This document shows, in pieces, positions 1 to 7,884 of a stretch of DNA of 64,000 nucleotides. The stretch's first letter is position 1; each line of letters starts with the position of its first letter. The stretch covers positions 124,001 to 188,000 of the forward strand of contig NZ_JAFVLN010000006.1 in assembly GCF_017377775.1 (NCBI RefSeq), written 5' to 3'. Origin of the DNA: Streptomyces sp. VRA16 Mangrove soil. GTDB taxonomy: Bacteria; Actinomycetota; Actinomycetes; Streptomycetales; Streptomycetaceae. Below the pieces are notes generated by a model. It searched no databases. It had not been told where the DNA came from and was given only the letters and a program-made list of their open reading frames with translations. The translations under genes and the position numbers were made by a program.

Positions 1-704
1 GGGACCTCGGCGGTGCGCCCGTAACCGCGCGCGTCCATGGCGGCGGCCAGCGCCACCGACCGCTCAAGGGCGCCTTCGAGCACCGGAAGTCCCACCTGGA
101 GCAGCCCGCGCAGACCGCTGTCGGGACGGCCGCGCAGCCGCCGCGCCGCCCGCAGCCGCCGCACGTCGGCGACCAGGTTCGGCGCGAACGTCAGGGCGAC
201 GACGACCGCGACCCCCGCCTCGTACAGCGCGCCCGGCAGCGACTTCAGCAGCCGGGACGGCGAGGCGAGGGCGTTCGCGGCGCCGACGCAGATCAGCAGC
301 GTGGCCAGCTTCAGACCGTCGTACAGGGCGAAGACAAGACCCTCCACGGTCACCCGGCCGCCGATCCGCACCCCCTGCGCCCAGTCGGGCAGTGGCACCT
401 CCGGCAGCGTCACGACGACGTGCGAGCCGGGGATCGGCGAGCCGAGGAAGACCGCGAAGACCAGCCGGATGCCGATCACGGCGAGCCCCAGCTTCACGAA
501 CGCGCCGTACGAGCGGGCCCACGGCGCCTCGGTGCGGCGCGCGGCGACCACGTACCCGGCGACGCCGACGAGCAGCGCGAGCAGCAGCGGGTTGGTGGTG
601 CGGGACGCGGCCGTGCCGAGGCCGAGCGCCCAGATCCACCAGGCGCCCGGATGCAGGCTGTTGGAACGGTGGGCCCTCGGGGCCCGCAACGAGTCGACGC
701 CCAT
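1..704 (-). CDS. EcfT/CbiQ-type ECF transporter transmembrane component (3' end beyond window)
   Basis: Likely the membrane coupling subunit of an energy-coupling-factor vitamin or metal importer. The visible ~234 residues are hydrophobic and start at ATG 704, three bases after the stop of the upstream gene. Several membrane segments are followed near the window edge by a basic cytoplasmic stretch with ARRLRGRPDSG and later AMDARGYGR, the Ala-Arg-Gly coupling-helix signature that binds the ABC ATPases. It is third in an operon with two exported proteins downstream of a cobalamin riboswitch, so cobalamin or a precursor is the inferred substrate. The ATPase and substrate-binding subunits should lie beyond base 1. 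The family call rests on topology and the Arg-rich signature; the substrate is inferred from the riboswitch. Confidence 0.8.
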   Translation of the reverse strand, partial: MGVDSLRAPRAHRSNSLHPGAWWIWALGLGTAASRTTNPLLLALLVGVAGYVVAARRTEAPWARSYGAFVKLGLAVIGIRLVFAVFLGSPIPGSHVVVTLPEVPLPDWAQGVRIGGRVTVEGLVFALYDGLKLATLLICVGAANALASPSRLLKSLPGALYEAGVAVVVALTFAPNLVADVRRLRAARRLRGRPDSGLRGLLQVGLPVLEGALERSVALAAAMDARGYGRTAEV

Positions 705-707
705 GGC

Positions 708-1379
708 TCAGCCGCGGCGCCGCTTGGCCTGCCAGATCGCGCCGACACCGAGCAGCGCGACGACGGCGACCCCGGCGATCACCCCGACCGAGGGCCCGGA
801 ACCGGCGGAGCCGGAGCCGCTGGACGTGGCGGAGGGGGCGGAGGGGGCGGCGGTGTCGGTCTTCTTGTCCGCGCCGCCGACCTGCTCGCCGCAGCCCGAC
901 GTCGGATACCCGGAGATGGCACAGAGCAGCGCGCTGCTGTCGTAGCGCAGCGGCTTCGCGACGGCGGCCAGCGCCTCGGCGGCGGTCGCGTCCTCGCCGA
1001 CCACCGCACAGTCCGTCCGCGCCTCGGGCGGGGTCTGCCCGCTCGGCGCGTCCGCGGCCGTGCCGAAGTCGACGACGACCGCGATCCGCTTCTTCCCGCC
1101 CTGCGCGGACGTGCCCGAGCAGATCGTGTCGAAGTCGGCGGCGCCGCGCGGCCTGGCCGCGTCCTTGGAGTCCTCGCTCACCGCGAACCGGAAGCCCACG
1201 GCGGTGCCGTCGTCGGGCACGGCCTGCGAGGGGCCCGTGGTCGCGTACGTCCACGCCCCCTTGTCACGCTCCCAGAACGACCAGTACCGGTACCCGGTGG
1301 CCTGCGCGGGCGCGGCCACGGCGAGACCGAGCACGGCGGCGAGCGCCACGAGCAGGAACCGGGCGGCGCGGCGGCTCAC
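708..1379 (-). CDS. SCO2322-family secreted, membrane-anchored protein
   Basis: 223 residues: a signal peptide (Arg-rich start, then LLVALAAVLGLAVAAPAQA), an extracellular domain of about 140 residues opening with GYRYWSFWERDKGAW, a Ser/Gly/Ala-rich linker, and a C-terminal membrane helix ending AKRRRG. It matches the actinobacterial family named after SCO2322; no function is established. Four extracellular cysteines (in TICSG, TDCAV, LLCAI and SGCGE) could form disulfides. It overlaps the upstream toroid gene by four bases and is followed at once by the EcfT gene, so translation is coupled. From its place in a B12-riboswitch operon I infer a role at the cell surface in capturing or handing over a corrinoid. 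Confidence 0.8.
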   Translation of the reverse strand: MSRRAARFLLVALAAVLGLAVAAPAQATGYRYWSFWERDKGAWTYATTGPSQAVPDDGTAVGFRFAVSEDSKDAARPRGAADFDTICSGTSAQGGKKRIAVVVDFGTAADAPSGQTPPEARTDCAVVGEDATAAEALAAVAKPLRYDSSALLCAISGYPTSGCGEQVGGADKKTDTAAPSAPSATSSGSGSAGSGPSVGVIAGVAVVALLGVGAIWQAKRRRG

Positions 1380-2593
1380 GACTGCTGCTTCTTACGCCCG
1401 CTGATCAGGAACCCGGCGCCGACGGCGGCGATGAACATGGCACCGACGATCCACCAGGACACGGAGTTGCCGTCGTCCTTCTTCTCGTCCTTGGCGGAGT
1501 CCGACTTCGCCGCCTTGGTGGAGGCAGGCGTGGGGCCGGTCTTGTTGAGCGCGGTCACCAGGTCGGTGCCGCCGAAGTCGTGCGGGTCGTTGCCGGTGGC
1601 GTGGGCGGCGAAGATCAGCTGCGCGTAGGCGGCGGGCCCGGACTGCTTGGCCCAGCCACCGGCGTTCTTCTCCAGCCAGGCGTACGGGTCCTTCGTGTAC
1701 TTGATGCCCTCGGCGGCGGCCACGGACGTGACCGCGTCGGCGGTGTTGCCGTAGTCGGGCTGATCGGCGGCGCCGGCCAGCTGGGACTTCAGGTACAGGT
1801 GGGTGGCGAGCTGGTTCTGCAGGTAGACGGCGCCGTTGTGGGCGAGGCCCGCGTCGTCCTTGCAGGTGTAGTCGTCGGGGGCCGAGCCCTTCTCGGGGGC
1901 GAAGCCGACCCCGAGCCCGCCGAGGACACCGGCGGCGGTCGCGTCGGCGTTGGCGACGAGCCTGCCCTTCTTGTCGGGCTGGTAGGCGAGCGCGCCGCCG
2001 TCCTTCCCGTCGGCGGAGCAGGGCAGCGCCAGGGACGAGAGCGCGTCGGCGCCGGTCTTGCCCGCGGCCGACTTCACGTCGGCGGGCTTCGCACCGGCGG
2101 CGGCGAGCGCCCCGACGACCACGGAGGTGGAGTTGGCGTCGCTGGCGCCGCCCGGGTTGTAGCCCCAGCCGCCGTCCTTGTTCTGGTTCTTCTTCAGCCA
2201 GGCGACGCCCTTGTCGACGGCGTCCTTCTGGCCGCCGACGGCGACGAGGGCCTGCACGGCGGCGGCGGTGCTGTTGCTGTCGACCGCCGTCTTCGCGTCG
2301 CACGCCGTGCCCGGGTCGGCGCGGAACGCGGCGAAGCCGCCGTCGTCGCACTGCTGCCCGGTCAGCCAGGCCACGGCCTTCTCGGCGGGCTGCACGCCCT
2401 GCGTCTTCTGGGCGACGAACGCGAGCGACTGGCGCCACACGCCGTCGTACGTCGGGTCGCTCGACCCGTACAGACCGCTGGGCACGACGACCTTGGGCGA
2501 GGGCGAGGCACTGTCCGCGACGGCGGCCGGCGCCGCCGCGGCGCCGATCACGACGGTCGCGGCGACGAGCGCGGCGCTACGGCGAATGTTCAT
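1376..2593 (-). CDS. Secreted prenyltransferase/squalene-oxidase-repeat (alpha/alpha-toroid) protein, membrane anchored
   Basis: 405 residues with an N-terminal signal peptide (MNIRRSAALVAATVVIGAAA), repeated toroid-type motifs such as WLTGQQCDDGGFAAF and WLKKNQNKDGGWGYN, a Lys/Asp-rich linker (about 345-375) and a C-terminal membrane helix before GRKKQQS. The repeats are those of prenyltransferase/squalene-cyclase toroids, the same fold class as the alpha domain of intrinsic factor and transcobalamin. No cyclase DxDD motif is seen and the protein is exported, so catalysis on a lipid is unlikely. It is the first gene after the cobalamin riboswitch and overlaps the next gene by four bases. A corrinoid-binding role is inferred. 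A hairpin at 2610-2623 could hide its ribosome-binding region. Confidence 0.82.
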   Translation of the reverse strand: MNIRRSAALVAATVVIGAAAAPAAVADSASPSPKVVVPSGLYGSSDPTYDGVWRQSLAFVAQKTQGVQPAEKAVAWLTGQQCDDGGFAAFRADPGTACDAKTAVDSNSTAAAVQALVAVGGQKDAVDKGVAWLKKNQNKDGGWGYNPGGASDANSTSVVVGALAAAGAKPADVKSAAGKTGADALSSLALPCSADGKDGGALAYQPDKKGRLVANADATAAGVLGGLGVGFAPEKGSAPDDYTCKDDAGLAHNGAVYLQNQLATHLYLKSQLAGAADQPDYGNTADAVTSVAAAEGIKYTKDPYAWLEKNAGGWAKQSGPAAYAQLIFAAHATGNDPHDFGGTDLVTALNKTGPTPASTKAAKSDSAKDEKKDDGNSVSWWIVGAMFIAAVGAGFLISGRKKQQS

Positions 2594-2619
2594 GCTGGGG
2601 CGGGTGCCTCTCCCTGCGG

Positions 2620-2790
2620 GGAGCCGGGCGGCACGGCACGCTTCGGATACCGGGCGGCGCCAGCTCCGTATGCCTCGACGGTTCTGGGCCGATCATGACG
2701 CGGTGAGGCATTCCGACTTTCACGGTTGCGGGTCAGCGCCGGACTTGCACCGGCTTCCCCTCACACGCGCTTTATGACGACACCTTCACT
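2620..2790 (-). promoter_or_regulatory. Cobalamin (B12) riboswitch
   Basis: Read on the minus strand, 2760-2721 carries the conserved cobalamin-riboswitch core: GGGGAAGCCGGTGCAAGTCC followed directly by GGCGCTGACCCGCAACCGTG. The element lies in the leader of the toroid/SCO2322/EcfT operon. A short hairpin (CTCCC/GGGAG, 2610-2623) just upstream of ATG 2593 overlaps the purine-rich GGGAGAGG and could serve as a translational expression platform. No U-tract terminator is seen. The outer limits are approximate. Bases 2791-2959 hold only one arm of a repeat and nothing else I recognise. Confidence 0.9.
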
Positions 2791-2874
2791 GTACCGGGCG
2801 GCCGGAACCGGGGGACGGGTGCATTCGCCCGGCTGCGGGCCGGGTGGGAGAGGCCGCACCGCCGGTGCGCATCC

Positions 2875-2905
2875 CAGGGGCGCGGGGCACCGCGCGACCA
2901 GCCAC
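2875..2905. repeat. Single arm of a Streptomyces GC-rich palindromic repeat
   Basis: AGGGGCGCGGGGCACCGCGC followed by GACCAGCCACG is one arm of the repeat seen as complete inverted pairs at 36144-36260 and 62207-62318. It lies between the riboswitch and the end of the flotillin gene, with no matching second arm nearby. Confidence 0.7.
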
Positions 2906-2959
2906 GACGGCGGGCCCGACGCCACGTTCCCGCACGCCCCTACGGCGAGAGCGCGGGAC

Positions 2960-4111
2960 CTACCTCACATCGATCGGCCCGTCGTCCCCGTTGTGCGGCG
3001 CCACGTACCGCTCGACGGCGGAGCCGACATCGTCCCCGCTCAGATTCTTCCGGACCGAGTCGAGGATCGTCAGCCCCTGGCCGACGAGCCCGGCCGCGAT
3101 CTCCCCGAGCCCGTCCGCCCCGTTCAGCACGTTCACGTTGGCCCCGGCGAGACCGGCCGACGCCTCCTTCACGATCTGCGGCAACTGATCGATGAGCATC
3201 CGGTCCAGCGCGACCCGGTCGTACGACGCCGCGGCCTCGGCCTGGATCTTCATCCGCTCCGCCTCGGCCAGGGCGAGCACGCGGATGCGCTCCGCGTCGG
3301 CCTGCGCCGGCTTCACGACCTCCGCGATCAGCTCCTTCTCGCGCAGCTCGGCCTGCTTCAGGGCGAGCTCGGTCTGCGCCTCCAGGACCTCCTGCTGCGC
3401 CTGGGCGAGCGCGAGCGGCCCCGCCTGGTCGGCGTGCGCCTTGGCCCGGTCGACCTCCGCGCTGAACTCGGCCTGCACGATCGCGGTCTGCCGCGCGTAC
3501 TCGGCCTGCTTGCGGGCGGCCGCCTGCTCCGCCTCGACCGAGGCCTGGTTGGCCTGCGCCTGCGCGATCTTCGCCTGCCGCTGGATGGCCGCCTTGTGCG
3601 GCCGCGACATCGCCTCGATGTACCCGGTGTCACCGTCGTCGATGGACTGGATCTGCAGCGAGTCGACGTGCAGCCCGATCTTCGCCATCTCGGCCTTCGA
3701 GGTGTCGAGCACCTCCGTCGCCAGCTTCTGCCGCTCGGTGACGATCTCCTCGACGGTCATCGACCCGATGATGGACCGCAGATGCCCGGCGAAGATCCGC
3801 CCGGTGAGGACCGACATCTGCTCCTGGTCGGACAGGAACCGCTGCCCGGCGTTGACGATGGACTCGTGGTCGTTGCCGACCTTGAAGGCGATGACGGCGC
3901 GCACGGTGAGCGCGATGCCCTGCTTGGTCACACACTTCTCGACGACCTCCGCCTCCGCCATCGCGAGCGACAGGAAGCGGGTCTTGCGGAACACGGGCAG
4001 GACGAACTTTCCGTGCCCGGTGACGACGCGGAACGGCGCTCCCCCAAGTCCCCGCCTGCCGCCCGAGATCAGCATCGCCTCGTCGGGTGCGGGAACGCGA
4101 TATCCGAACAT
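2960..4111 (-). CDS. Flotillin-like SPFH/band-7 protein
   Basis: 383 residues. An SPFH domain (about 1-190, with FLSLAMAEAEVVE and MTVEEIVTERQKLA) is followed by a long Ala/Glu/Gln-rich coiled coil (about 190-300, EAEQAAARKQAEYARQ) and a Gly-rich C-terminal part (GLAGANVNVLNGADGLG), the flotillin domain order. Flotillins scaffold membrane microdomains. The start ATG 4111 has a strong ribosome-binding site (AAGGAG, nine bases upstream). It follows a small NfeD-like gene with a 13-base gap, the usual bacterial flotillin/NfeD pairing. I see no clear N-terminal hairpin or signal, so membrane attachment would be peripheral or through the partner. Confidence 0.9.
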   Translation of the reverse strand: MFGYRVPAPDEAMLISGGRRGLGGAPFRVVTGHGKFVLPVFRKTRFLSLAMAEAEVVEKCVTKQGIALTVRAVIAFKVGNDHESIVNAGQRFLSDQEQMSVLTGRIFAGHLRSIIGSMTVEEIVTERQKLATEVLDTSKAEMAKIGLHVDSLQIQSIDDGDTGYIEAMSRPHKAAIQRQAKIAQAQANQASVEAEQAAARKQAEYARQTAIVQAEFSAEVDRAKAHADQAGPLALAQAQQEVLEAQTELALKQAELREKELIAEVVKPAQADAERIRVLALAEAERMKIQAEAAASYDRVALDRMLIDQLPQIVKEASAGLAGANVNVLNGADGLGEIAAGLVGQGLTILDSVRKNLSGDDVGSAVERYVAPHNGDDGPIDVR

Positions 4112-4124
4112 CCCTTACGTCTCC

Positions 4125-4370
4125 TTAGCGGGCGTCGCCTGCGTCGCCGTCGAGGAGCGGATCGGTCCAGGCCATGACCACGACCTGCCGGGTGCCCCGC
4201 GACTCGATCACGAGCACGGTCGTGCCGCGCGCCAAAGGCTCGTCCGACCACGCGAGAAACGTCTCGGTGCCGCCTCTGACCTTGACCAGCACCTCACCCG
4301 GACCCTCGGCACCACGCGTGCCGAGCACCAGCTTCCCCGTACAGCCGACCACAGCCTCGTCCGGCGCCAT
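4125..4370 (-). CDS. NfeD-like OB-fold small protein, partner of flotillin
   Basis: 81 residues with alternating beta-strand pattern (GCTGKLVLGTRGAEGPGEVLV, then ETFLAWSDEPLARGTTVLVI), consistent with the soluble OB-fold domain at the end of NfeD proteins. The membrane helices and protease domain of long NfeD are absent, so this is a minimal form. It sits immediately upstream of, and probably in operon with, the flotillin gene. The family call rests on fold pattern and context; no catalytic residues are expected. Bases 4371-4489 hold nothing I can identify. Confidence 0.7.
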   Translation of the reverse strand: MAPDEAVVGCTGKLVLGTRGAEGPGEVLVKVRGGTETFLAWSDEPLARGTTVLVIESRGTRQVVVMAWTDPLLDGDAGDAR

Positions 4371-4489
4371 CGGCGGCCGCCCCCTTGTCGTTCCAGCTCA
4401 TGAGAGCTCTGAGAAGCCAGACCATACGCCTGCCCCGTGCACCCCGGCCATCTCCGCGCGGCAAAGATCCTTCCAGGTCACCCGATGTA

Positions 4490-5548
4490 TCAGGGCGCCG
4501 CCACATAGGCCACGGGACTGCTCCCCGGCACCGCCTCCACCCGCCCCTGCTTCACCAGGCGGCGCAGGTGCGCCTCGGCCTCCGAGACGGCGATGTTCCG
4601 GGAGCCGTACGGGATGTCGGCCCACGGCCTGTTCCACTCCATCCGCTCCGCGAGCTGCCAGGGCGTGAGCGGGGCGGAGAGCAGGGACAGCAGATCGTTC
4701 AGGCGCTCCTCGTGGTGGTCGAGCAACTCCCGTACGCGGGCGGGCGCGTCGGTGAACGGGTGCTGGTGGGCCGGGAGGATCTCGGCGGGCGCGAGCCGGC
4801 CGACGCGTTCGAGGGAGTCGAGGTAGTCGCCCAGAGGATCGGTGACGGTGGTGTCGTCCGGATCCTCGTACAGGCCGATGTGCGGTGTGATGCCCGGCAG
4901 CACGTGGTCGCCGCTGAACAGCCGCCCACTGCCCGCGAGTCGGGCCGGGTGCTCCTCTTCGAGATGCAGGCAGACATGGCCGGGCGTGTGGCCCGGCGTC
5001 CAGATCGCGCGCAGCCTGCGGCCCGGCAGCGGGAGCAGGTCGCCGGGGGTGATGGTGCGGTCGGGCAGCGCGGGGGCGAAGCCGGGCAGGGCGCGCGGGC
5101 GGCCGGAGTCGCGGGCCGCGATCAGCGGGGCCAGATGGTCCTCGGGCGCCCCCGCCGAGGCGAGCTTCGCGACCATGTACGCGTACCAGCGCGACGGCTT
5201 GTTCTCGCGCGTGCGCCGCACCACGGCGACGTCCGCCTCGTGCATCGCGATCCAGGCGCCGGAGGCCTTCCGCACCTTCTCCGACAGGCCGTGGTGGTCC
5301 GGGTGGTGATGGGTGATGAGGACCCCGGAGAGCTCGCCGACCGATGTGCCGACTGCGGTGAGCCCGGCGACGAGCGTGTCCCAGGAGTCGGGGTCGTCCC
5401 AGCCGGTGTCGATCAGAACGGGGCCCGCGTCCGTGTCGAGCACATAGACGAGGGTGTGGCCGAGCGGGTTGTCGGGGATCGGGACGCGGATGCTGTGCAC
5501 ACCCCCGCCGTGGTCGGTCACCTGCGTCGCTTGTGTCGCCCGTGCCAT
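4490..5548 (-). CDS. MBL-fold metallo-hydrolase with C-terminal winged-helix domain
   Basis: 352 residues. The metal-binding motif appears as ITHHHPDHHGLSE (HxHxDH type), with further ligands in WTPGHTPGHVCLHL and SGDHVLPG. The C-terminal part (about 275-352: LDHHEERLNDLLSLL, AEAHLRRLVKQGRVE) looks like the winged-helix domain common behind this fold in actinobacteria. I chose ATG 5548, preceded by GGAGG, over an upstream in-frame start at 5602. A perfect match to the KstR operator lies 69 bases upstream (5617-5630), which suggests a thioesterase- or lactonase-like role in sterol/lipid catabolism. The substrate is not evident from sequence. Confidence 0.88.
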   Translation of the reverse strand: MARATQATQVTDHGGGVHSIRVPIPDNPLGHTLVYVLDTDAGPVLIDTGWDDPDSWDTLVAGLTAVGTSVGELSGVLITHHHPDHHGLSEKVRKASGAWIAMHEADVAVVRRTRENKPSRWYAYMVAKLASAGAPEDHLAPLIAARDSGRPRALPGFAPALPDRTITPGDLLPLPGRRLRAIWTPGHTPGHVCLHLEEEHPARLAGSGRLFSGDHVLPGITPHIGLYEDPDDTTVTDPLGDYLDSLERVGRLAPAEILPAHQHPFTDAPARVRELLDHHEERLNDLLSLLSAPLTPWQLAERMEWNRPWADIPYGSRNIAVSEAEAHLRRLVKQGRVEAVPGSSPVAYVAAP

Positions 5549-5616
5549 GGGGTCGCCCCTCCGCCGCCGAGAGTGTGTGTCGCCGCGCCGAACTCCCGTC
5601 ACTGTACGGGAACTTG

Positions 5617-5630
5617 TAGAACTTGTTTCA
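5617..5630. promoter_or_regulatory. KstR-type operator (perfect consensus)
   Basis: TAGAACTTGTTTCA fits TnnAACnnGTTnnA at every fixed position. It lies 69 bases upstream of the MBL-hydrolase start. The KstR gene itself is 3.5 kb away. Confidence 0.7.
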
Positions 5631-5750
5631 ATGGTTGCCCCGGTCGTCCAGGCTGCCGCGGTGCCCCAGGTTGCCCAGGTCGCCCAGGTCGTCGGGTCGC
5701 CGGATCGGTTCCACCCTGGCCGTCCTGACCGTCTTGGTCGTTACGGCTGT

Positions 5751-5810
5751 CCTCATGGCTGGTCGGCCGTCCTCATGGCTGGCCGTCCGTCCTCATGGCT
5801 GGCCGTCCGT
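5751..5810. repeat. 20-bp tandem repeat (three copies) at the 3' end of the acetyltransferase gene
   Basis: Three near-identical 20-base units (CCTCATGGCTGGYCGKCCGT) end in a short run of CCGT repeats to about 5820. The stop codon of the acetyltransferase lies in the second unit, and the last unit plus the CCGT run encode its C-terminal Arg/Thr/Asp/Gly-rich tail. Units can be gained or lost here without damage to the catalytic domain. Confidence 0.8.
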
Positions 5811-6318
5811 CCGTCCGTCCGCGCCAGACGATCTCCCCGTCCTCGTCGGCCTCGCCGCTCGGTGTGAGCCCGAGCGCCCGCGCCACTCCCGATGATGCCG
5901 TGTGCTCCGGGTGGATGTGGGCGGTGAGGTCCCGTACGCCGTGCCGCGCCAGCAGGCGCCGCATCCCGAGCGCCGCTTCCCGCGCGATGCCCTGTCCCTG
6001 CCACTCGGTGCCCACGACCCAGGCCACGTCGGCCGTCGCCCCGCCCGTCGCCCGGTTCGTCACCGTGGCCTGTACGTAGCCCGCGAGCCGCCCCGAACGG
6101 TCCACCCGCACCACCCAGTTGAGCCACTCGGTGCCGGGGTCGTCCGGGCCCGCGACCTGGCGTGCGTAGCGCGCCCGCAGCGCGTCGGGAGTCGGCGGCT
6201 CGCCTCCCGTGAAGGTGTACAGCGCGGGGTCGGCGAGCACCTGTGCCATCTCCCGGGCGTGCGCGACGGCCAGCGGCAGCAGGGTGAGGCGTGCGGTGCG
6301 GATCGGTTCTGCGGTCAC
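5773..6318 (-). CDS. GNAT-family N-acetyltransferase
   Basis: 181 residues starting at GTG 6318. The opening EPIRTARLTLLPL and the acetyl-CoA-binding region WVVGTEWQGQGIAREAALGM (Q/R-x-x-G-x-G/A type) are typical of RimJ/RimL-like GNAT enzymes. A long family member would end near GEIVWR; the rest (GRTDGRPAMRTDGQP) is encoded by the tandem repeat at 5751-5810. Substrate unknown. It is divergent from the aldehyde dehydrogenase gene and may share its control region. Confidence 0.85.
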   Translation of the reverse strand: MTAEPIRTARLTLLPLAVAHAREMAQVLADPALYTFTGGEPPTPDALRARYARQVAGPDDPGTEWLNWVVRVDRSGRLAGYVQATVTNRATGGATADVAWVVGTEWQGQGIAREAALGMRRLLARHGVRDLTAHIHPEHTASSGVARALGLTPSGEADEDGEIVWRGRTDGRPAMRTDGQP

Positions 6319-6365
6319 CGTCGCACCCTACGTCCCGGACGCGCACCACCCTTCCGTACGGCAAC

Positions 6366-6379
6366 TAGAACTGGTATCA
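6366..6379. promoter_or_regulatory. KstR-like operator, one mismatch, upstream of the aldehyde dehydrogenase
   Basis: TAGAACTGGTATCA fits TnnAACnnGTTnnA except GTA for GTT. It is part of a perfect inverted repeat AGAACTG-GTAT-CAGTTCT (6367-6384), 46 bases before the dehydrogenase start. Confidence 0.5.
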
Positions 6380-6381
6380 GT

Positions 6382-6398
6382 TCTGAGACACCGTCAGA
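6382..6398. promoter_or_regulatory. Second-motif palindrome TCTGAs-N5-GTCAGA
   Basis: TCTGAGACACCGTCAGA differs at one base from the palindrome TCTGAC-N5-GTCAGA found at 24884, 32605 and 39956. It directly follows the KstR-like site, the same pairing seen before the FadE34-like gene and the MaoC operon. Confidence 0.5.
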
Positions 6399-6424
6399 AA
6401 TGGCCGGGGAAGAGGAAGTCAGCC

Positions 6425-7882
6425 ATGACCGAGCTCGTGGAACGCGGACAACTGTTCATCGGCGGGGAGTTGACCGACCCCCTCGGCAAGGACGTCATCG
6501 AGGTCGTGTCCCCGCACACCGGCGAGGTCTTCGGGCGGGTGCCGCACGCCGCGCCCGCCGACGTCGACCGGGCCGTCGCCGCCGCCCGCCGCGCCTTCGA
6601 CGAGGGCCCCTGGCCCCGCATGTCGCTGGACGAGCGGACCGCCGTCGTCAGCCGCATCAAGGACGCCATCGCCGTCCGGCACGAGGAGATCGCCAAGGTC
6701 ATCTCGCAGGAGAACGGCTCCCCCTACTCCTGGTCCGTGCTCGCCCAGGCGCTCGGCGCGATGATGGTCTGGGACAGCGCCATCAACGTCGCCCGCGACT
6801 TCACGTACGAGGAGACACGTGACGGCGCCCTCGGCAAGCTCCTGGTGCGTCGCGAGCCGGTGGGCGTGGTCGCGGCCGTGGTCCCCTGGAACGTCCCGCA
6901 GTTCGTCGCCGCCGCCAAGCTCGCGCCCGCGCTGCTCGCCGGCTGCACGGTGGTCCTCAAGCCGTCGCCCGAGTCGCCCCTCGACGCGTACCTCCTCGGC
7001 GAGATCGCGCAGGAGGCCGGGCTGCCGGAGGGGGTGCTCTCCATCCTCCCCGCCGACCGCGAGGTCAGCGAGTACCTGGTCGGCCACCCCGGCGTCGACA
7101 AGATCTCCTTCACGGGGTCGGTCCCGGCCGGCAGGCGCGTCATGGAGGTCGCGGCCCGCAACCTCACCCGCGTCACCCTGGAACTGGGCGGCAAGTCCGC
7201 CGCCGTCGTCCTGCCGGACGCCGACCTCGATTCCACCGTCGCCGGGGTCGTCCCGGCCGCCTGGATGAACAACGGCCAGGCGTGCGTCGCCCAGACCCGC
7301 ATCCTCCTTCCCCGCTCCCGCTACGACGAGTTCGCCGAGGCGTTCACCGCCGCCGCCTCCGCGCTGGTCGTCGGTGACCCGCTCGACCCGGCCACCCAGG
7401 TCGGCCCGCTCGTCGCCAAGCGCCAGCAGCAGCGCAACCTCGACTACATCCGTATCGGCCAGGAGGAGGGCGCCAAGATCCTCACGGGCGGCGGCGTGCC
7501 GAAGGGCCTGGAGGCGGGCGCGTACGTCGAGCCGACCCTTTTCGGCGACGTGAACAACAGCATGCGCATCGCCCGCGAGGAGATCTTCGGCCCGGTCATC
7601 TGCCTGCTCCCGTACGGCGACGAGACCGAGGCCGTGAAGATCGCCAACGACTCCGACTACGGCCTGAGCGGCAGCGTCTGGACGGCCGACGTCGCCCACG
7701 GCATCGACATCGCACGGCAGGTGCGCACGGGCACGTACAACGTGAACACCTTCAGCCTCGACATGCTCGGCCCGTTCGGCGGCTACAAGAACAGCGGCGT
7801 GGGGCGGGAGTTCGGGCCCGAGGGCTACAGCGCCTACCTGGAGCACAAGATGATCCACCTGCCCGCCGGTTGGGAGGGCTGA
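6425..7882 (+). CDS. NAD(P)-dependent aldehyde dehydrogenase
   Basis: 485 residues, the usual length for the family. The catalytic glutamate lies in TLELGGKSAA and the nucleophilic cysteine in NNGQACVAQTR; the C-terminal GPFGGYKNSGVGREFG is also conserved. It oxidises an aldehyde to the acid. The start ATG 6425 follows GGGAAGAGGAAG. The ferredoxin gene begins two bases after the stop, so the two are in one operon. Operators upstream (6366-6398) place it in the inferred lipid-catabolic regulon. The aldehyde substrate is not known; a sterol side-chain or alcohol-derived aldehyde is plausible by context. Confidence 0.93.
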   Translation: MTELVERGQLFIGGELTDPLGKDVIEVVSPHTGEVFGRVPHAAPADVDRAVAAARRAFDEGPWPRMSLDERTAVVSRIKDAIAVRHEEIAKVISQENGSPYSWSVLAQALGAMMVWDSAINVARDFTYEETRDGALGKLLVRREPVGVVAAVVPWNVPQFVAAAKLAPALLAGCTVVLKPSPESPLDAYLLGEIAQEAGLPEGVLSILPADREVSEYLVGHPGVDKISFTGSVPAGRRVMEVAARNLTRVTLELGGKSAAVVLPDADLDSTVAGVVPAAWMNNGQACVAQTRILLPRSRYDEFAEAFTAAASALVVGDPLDPATQVGPLVAKRQQQRNLDYIRIGQEEGAKILTGGGVPKGLEAGAYVEPTLFGDVNNSMRIAREEIFGPVICLLPYGDETEAVKIANDSDYGLSGSVWTADVAHGIDIARQVRTGTYNVNTFSLDMLGPFGGYKNSGVGREFGPEGYSAYLEHKMIHLPAGWEG

Positions 7883-7884
7883 CC

